A stretch of DNA of 64,000 nt from Nocardioides mangrovi (GTDB lineage: Bacteria; Actinomycetota; Actinomycetes; Propionibacteriales; Nocardioidaceae): positions 372,001 through 436,000 of the forward strand of contig NZ_JAIQZJ010000003.1 in NCBI RefSeq assembly GCF_020073815.1. The letters are read 5' to 3'. The position numbers were made by a program, and so were the translations under genes. The notes under the pieces are model-generated. The model saw only the letters and a list, made by a program, of their open reading frames with translations, was not told the DNA's origin and did no database searches. Shown piece after piece: positions 30,434 through 39,417 of this stretch. The stretch's first letter is position 1. Every line of letters starts with the position of its first letter.

Positions 30434-32195
30434 CACCCGGCAGCACGCCCTGCCGGAGCGCCGGCGGGGAAGGCGACCCGCTGGTGCCATCGGACGGCGA
30501 GTCGGACGGCGAGTCGGACGGCGTCGGCGTCTCGGTCGACGGGTCGTAGCTCGACACCTGGATGGTGACCGTCGACTTCGCCGGGAGCACCTGTCCCTTG
30601 CTGGGTGCCTGGTCGATGACCGTGCCCTTGGGCTCGGTGGTGTCGTCGGTGGTGAAGACCCGCGGCTCGAAGCCGGCGTTGCGGATCGCGGCCTCGGCCT
30701 CCTGCTGCATCATGCCGATGACGTCAGGGACCTTCTCCTTGCCGTCGGAGTAGTTGACCGTGACCGTCGTCCCGTCGGCCACCGACTGGCCCTGCGACGG
30801 GTCGGTGCTGACGACGACGCCCTTGTCCTCGTCGGACTCGACCTCCGTGAGCGTGACCTGGAGGTGGGCGGCCTCGAGGGTGGCCTGCGCCTCCTCCTTG
30901 CTCTGCCCGATCACGTTGGGCACGGTCACCTCGGGCCGGCCCAGGGAGATGACGTAGTCGACGCGGCTGTCGGGGTCGACGTACTCGTCGGACTCCGGAC
31001 TCTGGCTGATGATCCGGCCGGCCTTGACGCTGTCGCTGTTCTGCCGGTCGATGGTCCCGACCGCCAGCCCCGCCTCGCCGATCAGGCTGCGGGCCTGGGT
31101 GTCGGTCTTGCCGATCACGCTCGGCACCGCGACCTGCTCGGGCGCGCTGGGGAAGAGCTTGGGCCACACGAAGTAGGCCGCGAGGACGAGCAGCAGCACC
31201 AGCAGCACCGCGAGGAAGACCATCAGGCCGGTCCGCCGCTCGGGCTCGTCGTCCTCGGGCACGTAGGCCGACGACGTGACGGTCGTCGGCGGCGCGGGAG
31301 CCGGCGCGGGCACCGGAGCCGGGATCGGCGCCTGCACGGGGCGGCCGGCGAGGTAGCGCTCGATGTCGGTGCGCATCGCGGCGGCCGACTGGTAGCGGTC
31401 CTCGAGCCGCTTGGCCAGCGCCTTCATCACGATCGCGTCGACCTCGGGCGGGAGGTCGGTGTCGTGGTCGGACGGCGGCATCGCCGGCTCGCGGACGTGC
31501 TGGTAGGCGACCGCGACCGGGCTGTCGCCGACGAAGGGCGGGCGACCGGTGAGGAGCTCGTAGAGCAGGCAGCCGGCGGAGTAGACGTCGGAGCGCGAGT
31601 CGACGGTCTCGCCGCGGGCCTGCTCGGGGGAGAGGTACTGCGCGGTGCCGACCACGGCCGCGGTCTGCGTCATCGTCGAGGACGCGTCGCTGATCGCGCG
31701 CGCGATGCCGAAGTCCATCACCTTCACGTCGCCGCTCGGGGTGAGCATGACGTTGCCGGGCTTGATGTCGCGGTGGATGATCCCGGCGCGGTGGCTGTAG
31801 TCGAGGGCCGAGAGCACGCCACTGGTGATCTCGAGCGCCCGCTCGGGCAGGATCTTGCGGCCCTCGCGGAGGATGTCGCGCAGCGTGCGGCCGGCGACGA
31901 ACTCCATGACGATGTAGGGCTGGCTCACGCCGGAGCCGTCGGTGGCCGGCTCCTCACCGGTGTCGTAGACGGCCACGATCGCCGGGTGGTTGAGCGACGC
32001 GGCGGACTGCGCCTCCCGGCGGAAGCGGGCCTGGAACGTCGCGTCGCTCGCGAGATCGGTCCGCAGCCGCTTGATCGCGACGACCCGGCCCAGCCGGGTG
32101 TCGGTGCCCTTCCGCACCTCGGCCATGCCGCCCCGGCCCAGCAGCTCGCCGAGCTCGTAACGACCGCCGACGAGGGGCGGCTGTTGGCTGTTCAT
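30399..32195 (-). CDS. pknB: Serine/threonine protein kinase PknB with PASTA domains
   Basis: The 598-residue kinase has a kinase domain at about 13-280 with GRGGMAEV, Lys42, HRDIKPGN at 141-148 and DFG at 161-163. A TM helix follows at about 323-345, then three extracellular PASTA domains (about 355-420, 421-487 and 488-549) and a Pro/Ser tail. PASTA domains bind muropeptides or lipid II and activate the kinase, which controls wall synthesis and division. M. tuberculosis PknB has four PASTA repeats, so this form is one shorter. It lies at the end of the pbpA-pknA-pknB operon. Confidence 0.96.
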   Translation of the reverse strand: MNSQQPPLVGGRYELGELLGRGGMAEVRKGTDTRLGRVVAIKRLRTDLASDATFQARFRREAQSAASLNHPAIVAVYDTGEEPATDGSGVSQPYIVMEFVAGRTLRDILREGRKILPERALEITSGVLSALDYSHRAGIIHRDIKPGNVMLTPSGDVKVMDFGIARAISDASSTMTQTAAVVGTAQYLSPEQARGETVDSRSDVYSAGCLLYELLTGRPPFVGDSPVAVAYQHVREPAMPPSDHDTDLPPEVDAIVMKALAKRLEDRYQSAAAMRTDIERYLAGRPVQAPIPAPVPAPAPAPPTTVTSSAYVPEDDEPERRTGLMVFLAVLLVLLLVLAAYFVWPKLFPSAPEQVAVPSVIGKTDTQARSLIGEAGLAVGTIDRQNSDSVKAGRIISQSPESDEYVDPDSRVDYVISLGRPEVTVPNVIGQSKEEAQATLEAAHLQVTLTEVESDEDKGVVVSTDPSQGQSVADGTTVTVNYSDGKEKVPDVIGMMQQEAEAAIRNAGFEPRVFTTDDTTEPKGTVIDQAPSKGQVLPAKSTVTIQVSSYDPSTETPTPSDSPSDSPSDGTSGSPSPPALRQGVLPGVSSRTQRRRRR

Positions 32196-32211
32196 CGAGG
32201 GTGATCCTGCC

Positions 32212-33660
32212 TTAGCTACTGGGGGAAGCGCTGTCGCTTGCGGAGTCGGAGGCGGTCGCGGACGGGCTGTCGGACTCGGTCGGCGGCGAGCTGCTCGGGG
32301 CGAGCGGACTCCAGAAGGACACGGTCACCTCGTCGCCCTCGTGGAGGGCGCCGGTCGGGTTGACCGCCTCGACGTCGCGCTCGATCTTGTCGCCCGGGTT
32401 GTCGACGGGCTGGGTCACCACCCGCAGGCCGAGGTCGGCGAGCTCGCGCTGGACCTCGGCGACCGGCCGGTTGAGGTAGTCCTCCTCGTCGATGCGCACG
32501 ATGTCGTCGACCGAGGTGTCGCTCGAGGAGGGCTCGCTGGGCTCGGTCGACTCCGAGGTGGCCGAGGCGGTCGGTGTCGTCTCGTCGTCGGTGGGGGTGC
32601 CCTCGTCACCGTTGCGGGTGAGGAGCAGCACGACGAGGACGGCGATGACGACCAGGGCGATCACGCCGAGGACCGGCCACAGCCAGCTGCGCCGCTCCTC
32701 GTCCTCCGGCAGGGGGGTCGGGGAGGTGATCGGGGCCGACGGCACCGGGGCCATCACCTGGGTGGCGGCCGCGGGCGGCACCGGGACCGGCGCCGCCGCG
32801 ACGATCCGGGACGCGGCGGTCGCGGGGTCGCGGAGCGCGGCCGCCATCGCGCGACCCTCGGGGTAGCGGTCGCTGGGGTCCTTGGCGAGGGAACGGCGGA
32901 CGACGGCCGCCAGGTCGGTCGGGACGGACGCCGGCAGCTCGGGCACCGGCTCGCGGATGTGGGCGAGCGCGGTGGCGACCGCGCTCTCCCCGCCGTACGG
33001 CCGCCGACCCGCGAGGCACTCGAAGGCGACGACACCGAGCGAGTAGACGTCGGAGGCGGCGGTGGCGGTCTGGCCCTGGGCCTGCTCGGGCGAGAGGTAC
33101 TGCGGGGTGCCCATCACCTCGCCGGTGCTGGTCAGGCCGACGCCCTCGGCCGCGCGGGCGATGCCGAAGTCGGTGACCTTGACCTGGCGGTCGGGGGTGA
33201 CGAGGAGGTTGGCGGGCTTCACGTCGCGGTGGACGATGCCGGCGCCGTGGGCGGCGCCGAGGCCGTCGGCCGCCTGGGCGAGCAGCTCGCGGACGGCGAC
33301 CGGGTCCATCGGCACGTTCGGGCGCATCAGCGCCGAGAGCGGCTGGCCCTCGACGAGCTCCATGACGAGGAACGGCCGGACCACGCCGGAGCCGTCCGCC
33401 GCCGGCGCCTCGCCGTAGTCGTAGACGGAGGCGATGTTGCGGTGGTGGAGCGAGGCGGCGTGCTGGGCCTCGGACTCGAAGCGGACCCGGAAGGCCGCGT
33501 CGTCGGCGTACTCGAGCTTGAGCAGCTTCACCGCGACCTCGCGGCCGAGGACGGTGTCGGTGGCGCGCCAGACCTCGCCCATGCCGCCGGTGGCGAGGCG
33601 GCTGTCGAGGCGGTAGCGGCGTGCGTCGTCGGCGAAGCCGTAGCCGGGCGTCTGCGTCAT
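32212..33660 (-). CDS. pknA: Serine/threonine protein kinase PknA-like with one PASTA-like domain
   Basis: The 482-residue kinase has ATGGMGEVW, Lys45, HRDVKPAN at 144-151 and DFG at 164-166. A Pro-rich juxtamembrane stretch, a TM helix at about 326-348 and an acidic Ser/Thr-rich linker follow. A single PASTA-like unit lies at about 385-452 (NRPVAEVQRELADLGLRVVTQ). Mycobacterial PknA lacks PASTA, so the extracellular unit makes this a distinct sensory version. It lies between pbpA and pknB with gaps of 10 and 16 bases. Confidence 0.94.
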   Translation of the reverse strand: MTQTPGYGFADDARRYRLDSRLATGGMGEVWRATDTVLGREVAVKLLKLEYADDAAFRVRFESEAQHAASLHHRNIASVYDYGEAPAADGSGVVRPFLVMELVEGQPLSALMRPNVPMDPVAVRELLAQAADGLGAAHGAGIVHRDVKPANLLVTPDRQVKVTDFGIARAAEGVGLTSTGEVMGTPQYLSPEQAQGQTATAASDVYSLGVVAFECLAGRRPYGGESAVATALAHIREPVPELPASVPTDLAAVVRRSLAKDPSDRYPEGRAMAAALRDPATAASRIVAAAPVPVPPAAATQVMAPVPSAPITSPTPLPEDEERRSWLWPVLGVIALVVIAVLVVLLLTRNGDEGTPTDDETTPTASATSESTEPSEPSSSDTSVDDIVRIDEEDYLNRPVAEVQRELADLGLRVVTQPVDNPGDKIERDVEAVNPTGALHEGDEVTVSFWSPLAPSSSPPTESDSPSATASDSASDSASPSS

Positions 33661-33670
33661 CGGGCCTCCC

Positions 33671-35143
33671 TCACTTGATCACGGCCTGCATCACGGCCTT
33701 GGCGATCGGCCCACCGAGCTGGCCGCCCGCCACCTCGTCGCGGGGGATGTCGAGGTTCTGGATCATCACCGCGACCGCGACCTGCGGGTCCTCGGCCGGC
33801 GCGAAGGAGATGAACCAGGCGTACGGCGACCGGTCGGTCTGGCCCGTCTGCGCGGTGCCGGTCTTGCCCGCGACGTCGATCCCCGGGATCGCCGCCGGAA
33901 AGGCGGTGCCGTCGTCGACGGTCGCGACCATCAGCTTGGTGACCTCGTTGGCCGTGGTCGCCGAGACCGCGCGGGAGAGCTCCTCGGGGTCGGTCTTGTG
34001 CAGCACCTCGAGGTCCGCCGACTGCTCCTCGTCGACGAGGTAGGGCTTCATCACCGAGCCGTCGTTGGCCAGGCCGGCGGCCACCATCGCCATCTGCAGC
34101 GGCGTGGCCGACACGTCGAACTGGCCGAAGCCGGTCTGGCCGAGCTGGGCGTCGTCGAGCTTCTCGGGGAAGACCGAGAGCGCCTGCGGGGTCAGGTCGT
34201 CGAAGTAGTGCTGGTTGAAGCCGAAGCCCTCGGCGGTCTTGCGCATGTCCTCGGCGCCGACCTTCTCCGCGATCTGCGCGAAGGAGGTGTTGCAGGAGTT
34301 CTCCATCGCCAGGGCGAAGGGGATCTTCGAGTTGTTGGCGCCGCAGTTGCGGCCCTCGTTGTCGATCTCGCCGGTCGGGCCCGAGGTCAGCGGCAGCTGG
34401 TAGGTGACGCCGCCGGGCACCTGCGAGCTCGCGTCGTAGAGGCCCTTCTCGATGGCGGCCGCCGCGGTGACGACCTTGAACGTCGAGCCGGGTGGGAGCC
34501 GGGTCTGGATCGACCGGTTGAGCAGCGGCTGCGTCGGGTCGTCGTTGAGGCGGGCGGAGGCCTTGCTGACCGAGCTGAGGTCGTGGGAGGCGAGCACGTT
34601 GGGGTCGTAGGTCGGCAGCGACACCATCGCCAGGATCTTGCCCGTGGTCGGCTGGATCGCGACGACCGAGCCCTGCACGTCGGAGCCGAGGGCCTTGAGG
34701 CCCTCGAAGGCCGCCGCCTGCGCCTTCGGGTCGATGGTCAGCGCGACGTTGCCGCCCTTGGCCTGGTCGTTGCTGAGCAGGTCGACCAGGTTGGTCACGA
34801 AGAGGCGGTCGTCCTGGCCGGAGAGGACGTCGTTCTGGGTGAGCTCGGTCCCGGTGGCGCCGAAGTAGGAGAAGTAGCCGGTGATCGGCGCGTACTCCTC
34901 GGGCTTGGGGTAGGTGCGCTGGAACTTGTACTTGTCGTCGGACTCCACGCTCTCGGCGACGGGGTTGCGGCCGACCAGGATCGCACCGCGCTCCTGGGAG
35001 TAGGCCGCGACGATCACCCGGCGGTTGCGGGCGTCGTCGTTGAGCGCGCCGGCCTTCCAGTACTGCAGGTAGGTCGCGTTGATCATCAGCGCCAGGAAGA
35101 GCAGCAGGCAGAAGATCGAGACCGTGCGGATCGGCTTGTTCAC
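33671..35143 (-). CDS. pbpA: Penicillin-binding protein PbpA (class B transpeptidase)
   Basis: The 490-residue monofunctional transpeptidase has an N-terminal signal anchor (about 5-25), a dimerisation domain and a transpeptidase domain with the three active-site motifs: STFK (Ser220), SCN (283-285) and KTG (427-429). It cross-links peptidoglycan with its cognate SEDS glycosyltransferase RodA, encoded just upstream with a GTGA overlap. A GTG start at 35143 gives the typical NKPIRTVSIFCLLLFL anchor. In mycobacteria PknB phosphorylates the orthologue. Confidence 0.96.
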   Translation of the reverse strand: MNKPIRTVSIFCLLLFLALMINATYLQYWKAGALNDDARNRRVIVAAYSQERGAILVGRNPVAESVESDDKYKFQRTYPKPEEYAPITGYFSYFGATGTELTQNDVLSGQDDRLFVTNLVDLLSNDQAKGGNVALTIDPKAQAAAFEGLKALGSDVQGSVVAIQPTTGKILAMVSLPTYDPNVLASHDLSSVSKASARLNDDPTQPLLNRSIQTRLPPGSTFKVVTAAAAIEKGLYDASSQVPGGVTYQLPLTSGPTGEIDNEGRNCGANNSKIPFALAMENSCNTSFAQIAEKVGAEDMRKTAEGFGFNQHYFDDLTPQALSVFPEKLDDAQLGQTGFGQFDVSATPLQMAMVAAGLANDGSVMKPYLVDEEQSADLEVLHKTDPEELSRAVSATTANEVTKLMVATVDDGTAFPAAIPGIDVAGKTGTAQTGQTDRSPYAWFISFAPAEDPQVAVAVMIQNLDIPRDEVAGGQLGGPIAKAVMQAVIK

Positions 35144-36537
35144 CCGATTCTCACCACCTGGGTGTCGTCCTGGCTGAACGCGGCGGTGTCGTCGGAGATG
35201 GTCGGCATCGGCCGCCGGGCCTGGTCGGAGATGCGGAGGAGCAGCGCGATGATCACCCAGTTCGCGATGAGGGAGGAGCCGCCGTAGGAGAGGAACGGCG
35301 TGGTCAGTCCGGTCAGCGGGATCAGGCCGGTGACGCCGCCGACGACCACGAAGACCTGGATCGCGAAGGCGCTCGCGAGGCCGGTGGCGACCAGCTTGCC
35401 GAAGCCGTCGCGGCAGATCAGGGCGGTGCGCAGGGCGCGCTCGACGATGAGGCCGTACATCATCAGCACCGCCATCACGGCGGTCAGGCCGAGCTCCTCG
35501 CCGATCGAGGAGAGGATGAAGTCGGAGTTGGCGTAGGGCACCCGGTTGGGGTCGCCGTCGCCGAAGCCGCGGCCGATGAGGCCGCCCCAGCCCATGCCGA
35601 ACTTCGCCTCGACCGGCTGGTAGCTCTGTCCGCTGTCGTAGTAGTCGAACGGGTGCAGCCAGATGTCGAAGCGGATCCGGACGTGCGGCACCGCGGCGTA
35701 GGCGAGCAGCGCGCCGCCCACGAACATCAGGGCGCCGACGACCAGCCACCCGGGTCGCTCGGTGGCGACGTACAGCATGATCAGGAAGAGCCCGAAGAAG
35801 AGCAGGCTGGACCCGAGGTCCTGCTGGAAGACCAGGATGCCGAGGCTGACCAGCCACATCGCGAGGATCGGGCCGAGGTCGCGGCCGCGGGGCAGGTCGA
35901 CGAAGAGCACCCGCCGGCCGGCGAGCGCCAGGGCGTCGCGGTGGAGCACGAGGTAGCCGGCGAACGCGATGACCAGCAGCACCTTCGCGATCTCGCCGGG
36001 CTGCAGGCTGAACGGGCCGAGGTGGATCCAGATGCGGGCGCCGTTGATGGTGGCGCCGATCCCGGGCAGCAGCGGCAGCAGCAGCAGCACGATCGCGGCC
36101 AGGCCGCTGGTGTAGGTGAAGCGCTGCAGCACCCGGTGGTCGCGGAGCACCAGCAGCGTCAGCGCGAAGAGGATCACGCCGAGCGTCATCCAGGTCAGCT
36201 GCTGCTGGGCGAAGTCGTGGGCGTCGCCCTCGGCCTGCTTGGCCAGGTCGATCCGGTGGATGACCGCGAGGCCGAGGCCGTTGAGGGCGGCGACGACGGG
36301 GAAGAGCACGGGATCGGCGTACGGCGCGACGAAGCGGATCACGATGTGGGCACCGATCAGCAGCGCCGCGAGCCACCCGCCGTAGCCGAGCATGTCGGCC
36401 GGGACCTTGCCCTGGACCCCGAGCCCCACCGCGGCGTAGGCGCCGATGCCGACGACCAGGGCGAGGACGAGCAGGAACAGCTCGGCGCCGCGGCGGCGTC
36501 GGTGCACGAAGCCCATGAGCGTCGACTGCTGGGCCAT
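35140..36537 (-). CDS. rodA: SEDS-family peptidoglycan polymerase RodA/FtsW
   Basis: The 465-residue protein has about 12 membrane helices. SEDS features are NGARIWIHLGPFSLQPGEIAK, LVFQQDLGSSLLFFGLFL, the large loop with KFGMGWGGLIGRGFGDG and the C-terminal TTPFLSYGGSSLIANW. SEDS proteins polymerise lipid II together with a class B PBP, here PbpA. The ATG at 36537 lies one base after the pstP stop. A GTG 12 bases upstream is possible. The C-terminal cytoplasmic tail is a likely site for kinase regulation. Confidence 0.96.
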   Translation of the reverse strand: MAQQSTLMGFVHRRRRGAELFLLVLALVVGIGAYAAVGLGVQGKVPADMLGYGGWLAALLIGAHIVIRFVAPYADPVLFPVVAALNGLGLAVIHRIDLAKQAEGDAHDFAQQQLTWMTLGVILFALTLLVLRDHRVLQRFTYTSGLAAIVLLLLPLLPGIGATINGARIWIHLGPFSLQPGEIAKVLLVIAFAGYLVLHRDALALAGRRVLFVDLPRGRDLGPILAMWLVSLGILVFQQDLGSSLLFFGLFLIMLYVATERPGWLVVGALMFVGGALLAYAAVPHVRIRFDIWLHPFDYYDSGQSYQPVEAKFGMGWGGLIGRGFGDGDPNRVPYANSDFILSSIGEELGLTAVMAVLMMYGLIVERALRTALICRDGFGKLVATGLASAFAIQVFVVVGGVTGLIPLTGLTTPFLSYGGSSLIANWVIIALLLRISDQARRPMPTISDDTAAFSQDDTQVVRIG

Positions 36538-36538
36538 C

Positions 36539-37918
36539 TCAGCCGCCACTGCCGTCGTCGGTGCTGTCGGTGGGCATCGTCTGGGACTCGGCGAGCCGCT
36601 GGACCGTGCTCCGGGCGTCGTCGAGGCTGTCGGCGTCGATGCCCTCGTCGACCTTGCCCGCGTCGAAGTCCGCGAGCCGGTCGACCTCCACGTCGCTGGT
36701 CTCGTACGGCGAGGAGAGCGAGACCCCCGGCAGCGAGGCATTGACGCCGCGGAAGATGACGACGACGCCGTCCTGCTCCCCGACGTAGTACTGCCGCTGC
36801 GACCACGACCAGAGGGCGGCGAGACCGACCCACACGACGCCGACGACCGCGAGCGCGGCGCACAGGCGCTTGGCCCAGACGTAGCGGCGCGGCGCGCGCG
36901 GCGCGTAGCGGGCGGTCTCCGCGTCGATCGGGTCCGCGGTGATCGCGTAGGGGACGTCGTCGGGCAGGTCGGCGATGATCGGGTCGATCTCGCCGGTGTC
37001 GCCGGAGCGGTGACCACGGAAGAGACCGCCGCTGCGGGCCCGGCCGCTGCGCCGCTCGGCGGCCGCACCGACGACCTGCGGCTCGGCGGCGTCCCCGCCG
37101 GCGGCCTGCTCGGCCGGGACCACGTCGGCGACCAGGCAGGTGACGTTGTCGGAGCTGCCGGCCTCGAGCGAGGAGCGGACGAGCTCGATCGCGGCGTACT
37201 CCGGGGTGCCGGAGGAGAGGATGTCGGCGAGGCGGCCGTCGTCGAGGACGCCGCTGGCGCCGTCGCTGCAGACCAGCAGCCGGTCGCCCGCGGCGACCGG
37301 GACCGCGAAGAGGTCGGGCTCGCTGTCGCTGACCGCGTCGACCGCGCGCAGGATCAGGTTGCGGTGCGGGTGGACCCGCGCCTCCTCCTCGGTGATCCGG
37401 CCCTCGTCGATGAGGGTCTGCACGAAGGTGTGGTCGGTGGTCAGCTGCTGGATCGCGCCGTCGCGGAAGAGGTAGGCGCGGCTGTCGCCCGCGTGGCCGA
37501 CGCCGAGCCGGACGCCGTCGAAGGCGAGCACGGTGGCGGTGGTGCTGGTGCCGCTGAGCGCGGGGTCCTCGTCGACCAGCTCGACCAGCCGGTCGTGGGC
37601 GCGGTGGAGCGCGCCGGCCACCCGGCTGAGCAGCTCCTCCTCGGCGTGGTCCCCGTCCGGGTCCGCCGGCGGCTCGTCGAGCCGGCGGAGCTGTGAGATG
37701 GCGGTGCTGGAGGCGATGTCACCGCGGGCCGCGCCACCGACGCCGTCGCAGACGGTGAGCAGCCAGGGTCCGGCGTACCCGGAGTCCTGGTTGTCCTTGC
37801 GGACCCGGCCCACGTCGGAGACGGCGGCGAAGGTGAGGCCCAGGTGTCCCGGCACGCGCGGGGTCTCCGCCGTCTCCTGGGCGGACTCCGGGGCGCGGTC
37901 GGAGGCGTGGTCGGACAT
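36539..37918 (-). CDS. pstP: PP2C-family protein phosphatase PstP
   Basis: The 459-residue protein has an N-terminal PP2C domain (VSDVGRVRKDNQDS, LTVCDGVGGAARGD, VGHAGDSRAYLF, LLVCSDGASGVL, SSDNVTCLVADV) with the metal-binding aspartates. A membrane helix at about 329-350 and a short extracellular domain follow. It removes phosphates from the targets of PknA and PknB. Gene order fhaA-fhaB-pstP-rodA-pbpA-pknA-pknB is the canonical actinobacterial operon with gaps of 1-6 bases. Confidence 0.96.
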   Translation of the reverse strand: MSDHASDRAPESAQETAETPRVPGHLGLTFAAVSDVGRVRKDNQDSGYAGPWLLTVCDGVGGAARGDIASSTAISQLRRLDEPPADPDGDHAEEELLSRVAGALHRAHDRLVELVDEDPALSGTSTTATVLAFDGVRLGVGHAGDSRAYLFRDGAIQQLTTDHTFVQTLIDEGRITEEEARVHPHRNLILRAVDAVSDSEPDLFAVPVAAGDRLLVCSDGASGVLDDGRLADILSSGTPEYAAIELVRSSLEAGSSDNVTCLVADVVPAEQAAGGDAAEPQVVGAAAERRSGRARSGGLFRGHRSGDTGEIDPIIADLPDDVPYAITADPIDAETARYAPRAPRRYVWAKRLCAALAVVGVVWVGLAALWSWSQRQYYVGEQDGVVVIFRGVNASLPGVSLSSPYETSDVEVDRLADFDAGKVDEGIDADSLDDARSTVQRLAESQTMPTDSTDDGSGG

Positions 37919-37924
37919 CCGCGG

Positions 37925-38401
37925 CTACTTCCGGAGCTCCAGGATGGTCTTGCCGATCCGGACCTGGGTGCCGAGGGTGATGGTGGTCGGCTGGCTGATC
38001 CGCACCGACCCGACGTAGGTGCCGTTGGTGGAGCCGAGGTCCTCCACGAACCACTGGTCGCCGGACGCGGCGATGCGGGCGTGGCGGGTGGAGACGTAGT
38101 CGTCGTCGAGCCGGATCTGCGCGTCGCTGCCGCGGCCGATGAGGATGGTGCCCTGGGCGAGGTCGGCGCGCTCGCCGACGTTGCTGCCCTCGGTGACGAT
38201 GACGTGGGTCGGGGCGCCGCGCCGCTTGCTGGGCTGCTTCGGGGGCTTCGGCGCCTTGCCGGCGCCGCGCCCGCCGCGGGCGGCCTCGGGGACGCGCGCG
38301 CCGAACATGTCGGAGCGGATCACCGAGATCGCGGAGAGCACGAAGATCCAGAGGATCGCCAGGTAGGCGATCCGGATCAGGAAGAGGGTCAGCTCAGACA
38401 T
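37925..38401 (-). CDS. fhaB: FHA-domain protein FhaB
   Basis: The 158-residue protein has an N-terminal membrane helix (LTLFLIRIAYLAILWIFVL), a basic linker and a C-terminal FHA domain with ILIGRGSDAQIRLDDDYVSTRHARI and DLGSTNGTYV, the phosphothreonine-binding residues. In mycobacteria FhaB (FipA) links PknA/PknB signalling to FtsZ and division. The start overlaps fhaA by eight bases. Confidence 0.95.
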   Translation of the reverse strand: MSELTLFLIRIAYLAILWIFVLSAISVIRSDMFGARVPEAARGGRGAGKAPKPPKQPSKRRGAPTHVIVTEGSNVGERADLAQGTILIGRGSDAQIRLDDDYVSTRHARIAASGDQWFVEDLGSTNGTYVGSVRISQPTTITLGTQVRIGKTILELRK

Positions 38402-39098
38402 CGGACACCACCCGCACGGTCATGGTCGTGTTGCCGATTCGTACCTGCGAGCCGTCGCGCAGGCCGGTCCGGCTGATCCGGTGGCCGTCGACGAGCATGC
38501 CGTTGGTGGACCCCAGGTCGTGCACCTCGATGGTCAGGTCCTCCGGTCCGCCGCCCACGGTGAACTCGACGTGCCGGCGGCTCACGCCCGGGTCGTTGAT
38601 CCGGATGTCGGCGTCGGTGCCGCGGCCGACGACGACGCCCGGGGGCTGCAGCGGGTGGCGGGTGCCGTTGACCTCCAGCACCGCCCGCGCCCGGCCGACC
38701 TGGGTGTGGGTGGCGTTGCTGCTCACCTTGGCCTGGGCCTGGCTACGGATCCGGAACCGGCCCGTGGTCAGGTCGCCGGCCGGCTCGAACCCGATCGCGA
38801 TCGGGCCCGGGAAGACGTAGCTCTGCTGGTCGGCGTGCTCCTGGAGCTGGCGGGTCAGCTCCTCGGCGAGCGCGCTGTCGTACGGCGCGAGCCGGTCCAG
38901 GTCGGTGCGCGCCAGCTCGACCTTGAAGTCGTTGGGCACCAGCCGGCGGTCGCGGGAGAGGATCTGCGCGTTGTTGTCGCACTCGCGCTGGAGCGCGGCC
39001 GCGATCTCGACCGGCTGCACCGCCGAGCGGAAGGCCTTCGCGAAGGCGCCCGAGATCATCTGCTCGAGCCTGTTCTCCAGACGCTGGAGCCCGCCCAC
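38394..39098 (-). CDS. fhaA: DUF3662-FHA protein FhaA
   Basis: The 234-residue protein has an N-terminal DUF3662 domain (LQRLENRLEQMISGAFAKAF, VQPVEIAAALQREC, VPNDFKVELA) and a C-terminal FHA domain (VVGRGTDADIRINDPGVSRRHVEF, DLGSTNGMLVDG). In mycobacteria FhaA binds phosphorylated partners such as the pseudokinase domain of MviN and restrains wall synthesis. It is the first gene of the leftward kinase operon. A TACGAT -10-like box lies at 39179-39174 on the minus strand with no convincing -35. Confidence 0.95.
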   Translation of the reverse strand: MGGLQRLENRLEQMISGAFAKAFRSAVQPVEIAAALQRECDNNAQILSRDRRLVPNDFKVELARTDLDRLAPYDSALAEELTRQLQEHADQQSYVFPGPIAIGFEPAGDLTTGRFRIRSQAQAKVSSNATHTQVGRARAVLEVNGTRHPLQPPGVVVGRGTDADIRINDPGVSRRHVEFTVGGGPEDLTIEVHDLGSTNGMLVDGHRISRTGLRDGSQVRIGNTTMTVRVVSDV

Positions 39099-39220
39099 GG
39101 TGCCTCCTTCCGCGCGTCGTCTGCCGGTGGTCGTCGTCGTGCCCGCTCCACTCGCGTCGAAACCGGCGACCCGATCGTAACGGGGTCACGCAGCCCGGTG
39201 CGGGACGCCGGTCCCCCGGT

Positions 39221-39250
39221 TTGGGCGCGGACCCGGGGCTGGGATAGCCT
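39221..39250 (+). promoter_or_regulatory. Probable tRNA-Leu promoter
   Basis: TTGGGC (39221-39226) and TAGCCT (39245-39250) are spaced by 18 bases and end 13 bases before the mature tRNA. Confidence 0.5.
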
Positions 39251-39263
39251 TGCCCCGCTTCAC

Positions 39264-39347
39264 GCGCGAGTGGCGGAATAGGCAGACGCGCACGGTTCAG
39301 GTCCGTGTGCCCGAAAGGGCGTGGGGGTTCAACTCCCCCCTCGCGCA
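39264..39347 (+). tRNA. tRNA-Leu (anticodon CAG)
   Basis: Acceptor GCGCGAG pairs with CTCGCGC. The anticodon stem CACGG/CCGTG encloses TTCAGGT, a long variable arm (TGCCCGAAAGGGCGT) marks a class II tRNA, and the T arm is GGGGG-TTCAACT-CCCCC. The discriminator A is at 39347 and CCA is not encoded. A leucine tRNA next to fhaA is conserved in actinobacteria. Confidence 0.97.
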
Positions 39348-39353
39348 CGTGGA

Positions 39354-39387
39354 CGAAGGGCTCGGATCACCCGATCCGGGCCCTTCG
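39354..39387 (+). terminator. Hairpin terminator after tRNA-Leu
   Basis: A 15-bp stem (39354-39368 with 39373-39387, one G-T pair) closes an ACCC loop seven bases after the tRNA. No T-tract follows, so termination may be weak or the hairpin may mainly define the 3' end. Confidence 0.6.
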
Positions 39388-39417
39388 TGTGTGTCGGACG
39401 TAAGGGATGATCTGGAG

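Noticed and set aside
32341..33678. A long plus-strand frame opposite pknA
   Set aside because: Composition-driven antisense frame; the kinase motifs are on the minus strand.
39354..39387. Part of the tRNA-Leu hairpin resembling TCACCC-N5-GGG
   Set aside because: The right arm is GGGCCC, and the sequence is explained by the 15-bp stem.
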